From: Emticicia sp. BO119
GTDB taxonomy: Bacteria > Bacteroidota > Bacteroidia > Cytophagales > Spirosomataceae
Reading direction: 5' to 3'
DNA length: 64,000 nt
Assembly: GCF_013912375.1 (NCBI RefSeq)
Contig: NZ_JACETV010000009.1
Span: forward strand, 1 to 64,000
Position 1 is the stretch's first letter, and each line of letters opens with the position of its first letter. A model generated the notes under the pieces. That model saw only the letters and a program-made list of their open reading frames with translations. It had not been told where the DNA came from and made no database searches. A program made the translations under genes and the position numbers. Below, piece by piece: positions 24,220 through 32,307 of this stretch.

Positions 24220-27063
24220 ATGCCAAAAAATCCCAATATTAAGTCAGTTCTTATCATAGGCTCAGGCCCCATTGTCATCGGTCAGGCGTGCGAATTTGAT
24301 TACTCCGGCTCTCAGGCAGCAAGATCCATTAAAGAAGAAGGTATTGAAGTGAGTTTGATTAACTCAAATCCGGCTACAATCATGACGGATCCTATCAATG
24401 CTGATTACGTGTATCTGAAACCATTAGAGAAAAAATCCATCATAGAGATTCTTGAAAAACACAAGTCGATGGGTAAACCGATTGATGCTGTTTTACCAAC
24501 TATGGGTGGACAAACCGCACTTAATCTTGCGATTGATTGCGATAAGGGTGGAGTTTGGAAGAAATACGGTGTACAGATTATTGGTGTTGATATTAAGGCC
24601 ATTGAGACAACAGAAGACCGTGAGAAGTTCAGACTAAAAATGCTCGAATTAGGCATTGGCGTATGCAAAGGCCGCACTGCCCGTTCGTTTCTGGAAGGAA
24701 AAGAAATTGCGCAGGAAATTGGATTTCCATTAGTTATTCGTCCGTCTTTTACATTAGGTGGTACTGGTGGTGGATTTGTGCATAGTCCGGAAGATTTTGA
24801 TAAAGCACTTAATCATGGTCTACATGCTTCTCCTGTGCATGAGGTATTGGTTGAACAATCAATCTTAGGTTGGAAAGAGTTTGAGTTAGAGTTATTACGA
24901 GATAATAAAGGTAATATTGTTATTATTTGTACTATCGAGAACTTTGACCCAATGGGTATTCATACAGGAGACTCGATTACCGTAGCACCAGCCATGACCT
25001 TGCCGGACACCATTTATCAGAAAATGCGTGATATGGCCATCAAAATGATGAATGGGATAGGACAGTTTGCCGGAGGGTGTAATGTACAGTTCTCGCTGCA
25101 TCCTGATACAGATGAAATCATCGCTATTGAAATTAACCCTCGCGTGAGTCGATCATCAGCGTTAGCCTCAAAAGCTACAGGGTATCCGATTGCAAAAATT
25201 GCTGCAAAAATGGCTATTGGTTACAATCTTGATGAGTTAATAAACCCGATTACCGGAAGTACTTCTGCCTTTTTTGAGCCTGCCATCGACTACGTAATTG
25301 TAAAGGTTCCACGATGGAACTTTGATAAATTTCATGGGGCTGACCGTTCATTAGGCTTACAGATGAAATCTGTAGGTGAAACGATGGGGATTGGTCGTAA
25401 TTTCCAGGAGGCCTTACAGAAAGCTTGTCAATCGCTTGAAATTCGACGCAATGGATTAGGTGCAGATGGCAAAGAATTGAGAGATCAGGAGGCGTTAAAG
25501 AAATCTTTGGCTAACCCGTCATGGAATCGCTTATTCCATATCTACGATGCCTTTAAAGCGGGGCTTTCTTTCAAAACGATTCAGAATCTTACCAAAATAG
25601 ATAAATGGTTTTTGAGGCAGATTGAAGAACTGATATTGTTGGAGAAGGAAATTGAGAAGTTTTCAATTGATGATTTACCAAAAGATTTATTGTTGGCTGC
25701 CAAGCAAAAAGGCTATGCTGATCGGCAGATTGCTCATCTGTTAACCTGCAAGGAAAGCCAGGTTTTTAATAAAAGAAATGCTTTAGGTATTAAACGGGTA
25801 TATAAATGTGTTGATACCTGTTCTGCGGAATTTGAAGCAAAAACTCCTTATTATTACTCGACATTTAATTCAAATCAGGAAAACCCTGATAATGAATCGG
25901 TAAGCTCGAATAAAAAGAAAGTATTGGTATTAGGTTCTGGTCCAAATCGTATCGGGCAAGGGATTGAGTTCGATTATTCGTGTGTGCACGGAGTATTGGC
26001 TGCCAAAGAATGTGGTTATGAAACCATCATGTTAAACTGTAATCCTGAGACCGTTTCAACCGACCCCGATATTTCGGATAAATTATATTTTGAGCCTGTA
26101 TTCTGGGAGCATGTATATGATTTGATACAGCATGAAAAACCAGAAGGGGTAATTGTGCAATTAGGTGGGCAAACTGCCCTGAAAATGGCAGAAAAGCTTA
26201 CCAAATATGGTATCAAAATAATAGGTACTTCTTATGATGCTTTAGATCTGGCAGAAGATAGAGGTAGATTCTCTGAACGTTTAAGAGAGTTGAATATCCC
26301 TTATCCTTTGTTTGATACTGTTCGTAGTGCAGATCGGGCGGTTGAAGTTTCCCGAGAGTTGGGCTTTCCGCTTTTAGTACGCCCAAGCTATGTATTGGGA
26401 GGGCAAAGTATGAAGATTGTTATTAACGAACAGGAATTGGAGCAACACGTAGTAAAGATTCTGAATGATATTCCTGATAATAATATCCTGATAGACCATT
26501 TTCTTGAAAATGCCATTGAAGCTGAAGCGGATGCAATCTGCGATGGTAAAGATGTGTATATTATTGGTATTATGGAGCATATTGAGCCGGCAGGCATTCA
26601 TTCAGGAGATTCTTATGCTCTTTTACCACCGTTTGATTTAAGTGAAAATGTAATAGCCCAGATTGAAGAATATACCAAGAAAATTGCAGTGGGCTTGAAT
26701 ACTGTGGGGCTAATTAATATTCAGTTCGCGATTAAAGATGAAAAGGTATATGTAATTGAAGCCAATCCAAGAGCATCTCGTACGGTACCATTTATTTGCA
26801 AAGCCTATCGTGAGCCTTATGTGAATTATGCAACTAAGGTGATGTTAGGCGAGAAAAAGGTAAAAGACTTTAAGTTTAAACCTTATAAAAAAGGTTATGC
26901 TATCAAGATACCGGTTTTCTCATTCAATAAATTCCCGAATGTAAATAAAGAATTAGGACCTGAAATGAAATCGACAGGAGAGGGTATTTATTTCATTAAA
27001 GATTTAACGGATGACTTCTTTTTACAAGTCTATTCAGAAAGAAATCTGTATTTGAGCAGATAA
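24220..27063 (+). CDS. carB: Carbamoyl-phosphate synthase large subunit, short form
   Basis: A 947-residue CarB that makes carbamoyl phosphate from bicarbonate, ammonia and two ATP for arginine and pyrimidine synthesis. Both homologous halves are present. Each begins with a Rossmann segment (LIIGSGPIVIGQACEFDYSG and VLGSGPNRIGQGIEFDYS) and contains an ATP-grasp domain (RPSFTLGGTGGGF and RPSYVLGGQSMKIV; EINPRVSRSSALASKATGYP and EANPRASRTVPFICKAY). The oligomerisation domain lies about 400-550. The protein stops at about the point where the C-terminal methylglyoxal-synthase-like allosteric domain of E. coli CarB begins, and is about 125 residues shorter. The stop is followed by a terminator, so it is not a fragment. 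The carA gene is not in the window. Confidence 0.93.
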   Translation: MPKNPNIKSVLIIGSGPIVIGQACEFDYSGSQAARSIKEEGIEVSLINSNPATIMTDPINADYVYLKPLEKKSIIEILEKHKSMGKPIDAVLPTMGGQTALNLAIDCDKGGVWKKYGVQIIGVDIKAIETTEDREKFRLKMLELGIGVCKGRTARSFLEGKEIAQEIGFPLVIRPSFTLGGTGGGFVHSPEDFDKALNHGLHASPVHEVLVEQSILGWKEFELELLRDNKGNIVIICTIENFDPMGIHTGDSITVAPAMTLPDTIYQKMRDMAIKMMNGIGQFAGGCNVQFSLHPDTDEIIAIEINPRVSRSSALASKATGYPIAKIAAKMAIGYNLDELINPITGSTSAFFEPAIDYVIVKVPRWNFDKFHGADRSLGLQMKSVGETMGIGRNFQEALQKACQSLEIRRNGLGADGKELRDQEALKKSLANPSWNRLFHIYDAFKAGLSFKTIQNLTKIDKWFLRQIEELILLEKEIEKFSIDDLPKDLLLAAKQKGYADRQIAHLLTCKESQVFNKRNALGIKRVYKCVDTCSAEFEAKTPYYYSTFNSNQENPDNESVSSNKKKVLVLGSGPNRIGQGIEFDYSCVHGVLAAKECGYETIMLNCNPETVSTDPDISDKLYFEPVFWEHVYDLIQHEKPEGVIVQLGGQTALKMAEKLTKYGIKIIGTSYDALDLAEDRGRFSERLRELNIPYPLFDTVRSADRAVEVSRELGFPLLVRPSYVLGGQSMKIVINEQELEQHVVKILNDIPDNNILIDHFLENAIEAEADAICDGKDVYIIGIMEHIEPAGIHSGDSYALLPPFDLSENVIAQIEEYTKKIAVGLNTVGLINIQFAIKDEKVYVIEANPRASRTVPFICKAYREPYVNYATKVMLGEKKVKDFKFKPYKKGYAIKIPVFSFNKFPNVNKELGPEMKSTGEGIYFIKDLTDDFFLQVYSERNLYLSR

Positions 27064-27081
27064 TATTAAGAAATGTTAAAA

Positions 27082-27118
27082 TAAAAGCCATTCTGAACAG
27101 AGTGGCTTTTATTTTTGT
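27082..27118 (+). terminator. carB terminator
   Basis: Hairpin with arms AAAAGCCATTC and GAGTGGCTTTT (one mismatch or wobble), followed by ATTTTTG, 20 bases after the carB stop codon. Confidence 0.8.
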
Positions 27119-27177
27119 TTATTTAAGAGAGTAGGGTTTTCGTTATAGAAAACTTTGAAACCAATATTAAAGCGAAT

Positions 27178-28239
27178 ATGTGGCTGAGTTTTAAAAAGTT
27201 TATTAAATACTTTTTTCTTGTATTCTTCATACTCTTTATCGGATTTATTGCCTTCAATTTCGATGCTGCGGTATATGGCTTTCGTCAGGCTAAAGGACAA
27301 TTGAAAATTATTTTTAATACGCGTCCTGTTAAAGAAGTCATGGAAGATAAAACTTTTCCTGACTCATTAAAGAAACGTATTGAACTGATTCAGGAAATTA
27401 AACGGTTTGCTGTTGATTCTTTAGGGCTTAATTTATCAGAGAACTATACCACATTTTATGATCAGCATCATAAGCCTATTTTATGGGTTATGACTGCTTG
27501 CGAACCATTTGAGTTAAAAGCGAAAAAATGGCGGTTCCCGATTGTAGGTGCTTTTAGCTATAAAGGATATTTTGAAAAAGAATTAGCAGATAAGGAAATA
27601 ACTGAATTAAAAAAGCAAGGATTTGATACTCAATTAAACGAGGTATCTGCATGGAGCACTTTGGGGTATCTGAAAGATCCTATACTGAGTTCAATGCTTT
27701 ATTATTCTGATGCCCGCTTAGCGGCCCTTATTATTCATGAACTGACACATGGAACACTTTTTGTGAAAAATAACCTTGAGTTTAACGAGAATCTTGCCGA
27801 TTTTATCGGCGAATATGGAGCTATCAGGTTTTTAGCGTATAAACACGGCAAAGATTCGGGAGAATTAAAGAAGTATGAACTTTCAAAGAAATTTGGCGAT
27901 TCCTATACTGAACATTTAATCAGAGGGGCAAAACTATTAGACAGTTTATATCGTAATTTTAATAAAAACTTAACAATTACTCAGAAAACTTCGGAGAAAT
28001 TTGATTTAATACAAAAAATAATGGCTTCGACCGATACGTTGATGAAAGGAGAGATGCAATCTCTCAGAAAAAATCGCAATCGTACTTCTGAGGTAAACAA
28101 TGCCTATTTTATCGGTTATCTGACCTATCAGAGCAAGCAAAATCAGTTTGAAGAAGAATTTAGAACAAAATTTAATCAGGATTTTAAAAAGTATCTGGCA
28201 TACCTAAAAAAAGCGTATCCAAGTAGTATAGTTTTCTGA
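27178..28239 (+). CDS. Predicted membrane-anchored aminopeptidase (COG4324-like)
   Basis: A 353-residue metallopeptidase anchored by one N-terminal helix (about 8-28). The zinc motif is HELTH at 187-191 in LIIHELTHGTLFVKNN; a nearby glutamate in NENLADFIGEYGA is the likely third ligand. The pattern fits the predicted aminopeptidase family PF10023/COG4324. The catalytic domain should face the periplasm. Substrate unknown. It is followed after 43 bases by a DUF3108 gene on the same strand. The first codons resemble a positive-inside signal anchor (MWLSFKKFIKYFF), which supports the chosen start. Confidence 0.8.
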   Translation: MWLSFKKFIKYFFLVFFILFIGFIAFNFDAAVYGFRQAKGQLKIIFNTRPVKEVMEDKTFPDSLKKRIELIQEIKRFAVDSLGLNLSENYTTFYDQHHKPILWVMTACEPFELKAKKWRFPIVGAFSYKGYFEKELADKEITELKKQGFDTQLNEVSAWSTLGYLKDPILSSMLYYSDARLAALIIHELTHGTLFVKNNLEFNENLADFIGEYGAIRFLAYKHGKDSGELKKYELSKKFGDSYTEHLIRGAKLLDSLYRNFNKNLTITQKTSEKFDLIQKIMASTDTLMKGEMQSLRKNRNRTSEVNNAYFIGYLTYQSKQNQFEEEFRTKFNQDFKKYLAYLKKAYPSSIVF

Positions 28240-28282
28240 TATTGGCATATTTTTTTATACCCTTTGTTTAGAATAATTAAGG

Positions 28283-29071
28283 ATGAAATATATCTTAAAA
28301 ATATTAATCGTTTGTTTTTTATTAATTACCTCGTCATTTACTTTAGGAGATACTTACCGTTTTATCCCCAATACAAGTTTTAAAGCGGGAGAATATTTTG
28401 AGTATAAGGTAAAATATGGGATATTACCAGTTGGAGAGGCAACGGTAGAGGTAAGTCCTCAGATATATTCGGTGAACAATCGCGCTTGTTACAGAATCAA
28501 TGTTTTTGGTCGTACTACGGGTATAACAGACCTTTTTCATATTCGTAATACTTATCGTTCTTACTTAGATACTGCCGCTATTCTGCCACAGAAGTTTTTA
28601 ATGAGTTTACAAGAGAATAGCTATAAGAAAGATCAGGTTATTTTGTTTGACCATTTTGCAAATTCTGCCTTAAGGGAACAAAATAATGAGAAGAAGTCTT
28701 TTAACCTGCCAAACAATATTCACGACGTAGTTTCGGGCTATTATTTTTTACGTACATTAGATTATTCAAAGATGAGAATAGGTGAAACTATATCATCGCC
28801 TATGTTTTTTGATGATGAAATATATTATATGAAAGTCAAGTACAATGGGAAGGGTACAGTAAAAACAAGATTCGGAAAAATTAATGTACTTAAACTAACT
28901 CCTATTTTGCCGCAGAATGAAATGTTTAAGGGGGAAGATGCGATAAAAATATGGGTATCAGATGACGGTAATCGCGTACCAATCAGAATTGAACTGGAAT
29001 TCCCAATTGGTAGTGCCAGCATGGAAATTAAAGGTTATAAGAATACAAGATATGATTTTAACTGGCGGTGA
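28283..29071 (+). CDS. Exported DUF3108 protein
   Basis: A 262-residue protein with a signal peptide (about 1-22) and the DUF3108 beta-rich domain: FKAGEYFEYKVKYGILPVGE near 33-52, then FGRTTGITDLFHIRNTYRSY, FLMSLQENSYKKDQVILFD and the end EIKGYKNTRYD. The fold is probably a periplasmic beta-barrel or clam-like sheet resembling lipid carriers, but no role is established. It lies just downstream of the predicted aminopeptidase gene and upstream of acetoacetate-CoA ligase, with gaps of 43 and 79 bases. Confidence 0.8.
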   Translation: MKYILKILIVCFLLITSSFTLGDTYRFIPNTSFKAGEYFEYKVKYGILPVGEATVEVSPQIYSVNNRACYRINVFGRTTGITDLFHIRNTYRSYLDTAAILPQKFLMSLQENSYKKDQVILFDHFANSALREQNNEKKSFNLPNNIHDVVSGYYFLRTLDYSKMRIGETISSPMFFDDEIYYMKVKYNGKGTVKTRFGKINVLKLTPILPQNEMFKGEDAIKIWVSDDGNRVPIRIELEFPIGSASMEIKGYKNTRYDFNWR

Positions 29072-29150
29072 TTCGATAAATAAAATAATTGTCTTAACAA
29101 TTAAAATATAAAATTATCTTTCTAATATTGCCTTAAAATAAGAAACAGGC

Positions 29151-31085
29151 ATGAATATTCCTCTCTGGACTCCTTCTTCCACGTATATAGAGCAATCAAA
29201 TTTAAGGAAATACGAATCCTGGTTACAGAATAGTAAAAATCTGATTTTCAAAGATTATCAGGCTTTATGGCAGTGGTCGGTTGATAATATTGCTGAATTC
29301 TGGGAATCAATTTATCAATTTTTCGAGATTCAAAGCAGCTCAGGGGTAATTCCGCCCTATCTGAATGTGCTAAACCAACCATCGAATGAAATGATTGGTA
29401 CGAAATGGTTTGAAGGTGTAACTTTAAGCTATGCAGAGCATATCTTCCGTCATAAAAATATTGATAGACCAGCTATTATATACCAATCTGAAACACAACC
29501 TTTAACTGAGATTTCCTGGAAGAGCCTGGAAAGCAAGGTTTTAACAATACAAAATTATTTACAAGAAAAAGGAGTTCAGAAAGGTGATAGGGTAGTTGGG
29601 TATTTACCGAATACTCCAGATACAGTTGCTATATTTTTAGCAGTAAACTCTGTTGGGGCAATCTGGTCTTGTTGTTCACCTGATTTTGGGGTCGAGAGTC
29701 TGGCTGAACGCTTTCAGCAGATAGAACCAAAAATTCTTTTTGCTTGCGATAGCTATCATTATGGTGGGAAAATCTTCGATAAATTAAGTATTGTAAAAGA
29801 ACTATCAAATCAATTACCGTCATTAATAGATACTATCATTGTAGATAGTACAGCCTGGGAACTTATAGTGTCGGCTAAACCTAAACAAAAGTTAAATTTT
29901 ACGGCCGTTGAATTTAATGACCCGATCTGGATACTGTATTCATCTGGTACTACCGGAAAGCCCAAAGCCATTACTCATAGTACGGGCGGAAATCTGATAG
30001 AACATCTGAAAGCACTTGCTTTGCATCAGGATGTACAGGTGGGTGAACGATACTTCTGGTACTCAACAACCGGGTGGATGATGTGGAATTTTGCGCTTTC
30101 TTCTTTGGCATGTGGAGCAACCTTATGCCTCTACGATGGTTCTCCTGGATACCCGGATATTAATATTTTATGGCAATTTGCTAAAGAAGCAAAGGTAGAC
30201 CATTTTGGTTGTGGAGCAGCATTCTATATCAATTATATGAAGCAGGATACCAACTTTTTTAAAGGTAACTTACTTAAGATTAAAACGTTGGGTTCAACAG
30301 GATCTCCCTTGCCATCAAAGGCTTTTGAGTGGATATATAAGCATATTTCTACAAATGTGCATTTAATTTCATTGAGTGGCGGAACGGATGTTTGTAGCGC
30401 ATTTATGGGAGGCTGCCCGTATTTGCCTGTCTATTCGGGTGAAATCCAGTGTCGGATGTTAGGAGCTGACATAGAAGCATTGAATGATGAAGGAAAGCCT
30501 GTGTATGGGGAAGTAGGAGAACTGGTAATTAAAGAGGTAATGCCTTCTATGCCTCTGTATTTCTGGAAAGATGTAGAAAATCAAAAGTATAGAAGCAGTT
30601 ATTTTGAAAAATATACTGGTGTCTGGACGCATGGCGACTGGATAAAGATTACCCAAAACTTAGGAGTTATTATCTATGGAAGATCAGATACCACTTTGAA
30701 CCGCGATGGGGTTAGAATTGGCACAGCGGAAGTGTATAATGCGATAGAATCATTACCCGAAATAAAAGATAGTCTGATTGTTTGTATTGAAAAAACAGAT
30801 GGGAGTTTTTTTATGCCTTTGTATGTAGTTCTGCATGAAGATCAGGAATTAAACGAGGAGTTAAAAAGTAAAATTAAGGCTCAGCTCAGAATACAGTACA
30901 GCCCAAGACATGTACCTGATGCAATTTTTGAGGTTCCTGAAATACCTTATACCATTAGTGGTAAAAAAATGGAAATGCCCATCAAAAAAATCCTGATGGG
31001 CACTTCTGTTGTGAAAGCGGTTTCTCTTGACGCTATGCGAAACCCTCAGTCAATAGACTGGTTTGTAAACCAAAATATCAATTAA
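29151..31085 (+). CDS. Acetoacetate-CoA ligase
   Basis: A 644-residue acyl-adenylate ligase that activates acetoacetate to acetoacetyl-CoA with ATP, allowing ketone bodies or polyhydroxybutyrate products to be used. The AMP-binding loop is YSSGTTGKPKA at about 263-273. GGTDVCSAFMGGCPYLPVYSGE and the YGRSDTTLNRDGVRIGTAEV hinge are typical of acetoacetyl-CoA synthetases rather than acetyl-CoA synthetases. The catalytic lysine region near the end is YTISGKKMEMPIKKIL. Length fits the family. The stop codon overlaps that of the convergent small lipoprotein gene in a shared TTAA. Confidence 0.92.
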   Translation: MNIPLWTPSSTYIEQSNLRKYESWLQNSKNLIFKDYQALWQWSVDNIAEFWESIYQFFEIQSSSGVIPPYLNVLNQPSNEMIGTKWFEGVTLSYAEHIFRHKNIDRPAIIYQSETQPLTEISWKSLESKVLTIQNYLQEKGVQKGDRVVGYLPNTPDTVAIFLAVNSVGAIWSCCSPDFGVESLAERFQQIEPKILFACDSYHYGGKIFDKLSIVKELSNQLPSLIDTIIVDSTAWELIVSAKPKQKLNFTAVEFNDPIWILYSSGTTGKPKAITHSTGGNLIEHLKALALHQDVQVGERYFWYSTTGWMMWNFALSSLACGATLCLYDGSPGYPDINILWQFAKEAKVDHFGCGAAFYINYMKQDTNFFKGNLLKIKTLGSTGSPLPSKAFEWIYKHISTNVHLISLSGGTDVCSAFMGGCPYLPVYSGEIQCRMLGADIEALNDEGKPVYGEVGELVIKEVMPSMPLYFWKDVENQKYRSSYFEKYTGVWTHGDWIKITQNLGVIIYGRSDTTLNRDGVRIGTAEVYNAIESLPEIKDSLIVCIEKTDGSFFMPLYVVLHEDQELNEELKSKIKAQLRIQYSPRHVPDAIFEVPEIPYTISGKKMEMPIKKILMGTSVVKAVSLDAMRNPQSIDWFVNQNIN

Positions 31086-31339
31086 TATCTGCCACGATGA
31101 TTACGGCTACGACTATTGTTATAATGACGTCTGTCGTTATGGTGGTGATGTCTGTTATATTTTGGAACTACAACAACTCTTGTTCTTGGCTGAACTCTAT
31201 AATAAGGACGATGAACAACCGCAGGCCTGTCATAGTAGCGAACTGGTCGACCACTATACACACAACTTGAAAGCGACAAAGTAAGTAGGGCAAAAAGTCC
31301 TACCAAGGTTAGTGAACGAAATTTTGATCGATTTTTCAT
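31082..31339 (-). CDS. Small Arg/His/Tyr-rich lipoprotein
   Basis: An 85-residue protein from the ATG at 31339 (an upstream start at 31354 adds five residues). A basic n-region and hydrophobic core end in the lipobox LSSC. The mature part is short and very rich in Arg, Tyr, His and Asn, with VYSGRPVRYYDRP, then YNRHHHHNDRRHYNN and the end RSRNHRGRY. It has no known domain. The four-histidine run could bind metal, and the strong positive charge could bind anionic surface polymers; both are inference. It is convergent with the ligase gene. Confidence 0.65.
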   Translation of the reverse strand: MKNRSKFRSLTLVGLFALLTLSLSSCVYSGRPVRYYDRPAVVHRPYYRVQPRTRVVVVPKYNRHHHHNDRRHYNNSRSRNHRGRY

Positions 31340-31491
31340 AATTTTTATAATCATTTTAATTCTTAGATTAATTAAAACCTAAATGGTTTAATTAATCTAT
31401 CTATCTTACAATTAAAACGAGTATTTCCCTCACGATAATATATAGAAATTACTTAAATTGCTTATAAATCCTCCAGAAATAAAATTGAATT

Positions 31492-32055
31492 ATGGCTCGT
31501 ACTGAATCAACTATGCTTCCGATAGGGACATTGGCTCCTATTTTTATATTGCCTGATACTATTTCCGGACAATTACTTTCGATGAATGATTTACGTTCTG
31601 AAAAGGCAACAGTAGTAATGTTTATCTGCAATCATTGCCCGTATGTTCTCCATGTGAAAGATGAACTGGTTAAACTGGCAAGAGATTTTCAGCCCAAAGG
31701 AGTCTCATTTGTTGCTATAAGCTCAAATGATGCAGAACAGTATCCGCAGGACAGCCCGGAATCTATGAAGGTTTTTGCCAGAGAATCGGGCTTTACCTTT
31801 CCATACTTGTATGACGAAAGTCAGGATACTGCCCGTGCCTATGAAGCAGCCTGCACACCTGATTTTTATGTGTTTGACGGAGCATTGACTTTACGTTACA
31901 GAGGTCGCCTGGATGAGTCCCGACCCAAAATGGAAAACCCTAAGCCTGTAACCGGTAGTGATTTGAGAGGGGCTTTAAATGCGATATTAGCCAATCAATT
32001 GGTCTCAGAGATTCAGTATCCAAGTATGGGTTGTAATATTAAGTGGAAACAATAG
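31492..32055 (+). CDS. AhpC/TSA-type thioredoxin-fold protein
   Basis: A 187-residue cytoplasmic redoxin. The active-site-like motif is C46-N-H-C49 in FICNHCPYV. The peroxiredoxin/TlpA fold signs are LGTLAPIFILPD-like at the start, VSFVAISSNDAEQYPQDSPE, FPYLYDESQDTARAYEAACTPDFYVFD and YRGRLDESRP. Such proteins are widespread and annotated as thioredoxin family protein; the partner or peroxide substrate is not known. It has no signal peptide. The intergenic stretch after it contains the MITE-like element. Confidence 0.85.
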   Translation: MARTESTMLPIGTLAPIFILPDTISGQLLSMNDLRSEKATVVMFICNHCPYVLHVKDELVKLARDFQPKGVSFVAISSNDAEQYPQDSPESMKVFARESGFTFPYLYDESQDTARAYEAACTPDFYVFDGALTLRYRGRLDESRPKMENPKPVTGSDLRGALNAILANQLVSEIQYPSMGCNIKWKQ

Positions 32056-32135
32056 GGGAAATATTCAATAAGCATCTATAATAATATCATTTATTTTAAG
32101 ATTTAATACTACTATTTCCAGCATAACTATAATAT

Positions 32136-32306
32136 GAGGCTGTTTAAACTTATATAAAAACTATACAATTGATGCTTGTTCTTAGCCTTACTTTTTGTCT
32201 TGATACAAAAAGTAACAAAAAAATCAAGAAAATTTAAACTCGCTGACGCTCAAACAGTAAATTTTCGGGCTAGGCTTCTAAAAAAAAGAAAAGTTTAAAC
32301 AGGTTC
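32136..32306. mobile_element. MITE-like element with terminal inverted repeats
   Basis: A unit of about 171 bases with no coding capacity. Its ends are inverted repeats of 16 bases with two mismatches: GAGGCTGTTTAAACTT on the left and the reverse complement of GAACCTGTTTAAACTT on the right, of which 12 bases are perfect. TAT flanks both sides (32133-32135 and 32307-32309) as a possible target duplication. Inside are two more inverted repeats: TTACTTTTTGT/ACAAAAAGTAA (32188-32215) and GAAAATTTA/TAAATTTTC around a CTCGCTGACGCTCAAACAG core. That core resembles short intergenic repeats I recall from other Bacteroidota. The right end touches the start codon of the ABC exporter. Confidence 0.6.
32188..32215. 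repeat. Perfect inverted repeat inside the MITE-like element
   Basis: Arms TTACTTTTTGT (32188-32198) and ACAAAAAGTAA (32205-32215) with a 6-base loop. It could form a stable hairpin in either strand. Confidence 0.7.
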
Positions 32307-32307
32307 T

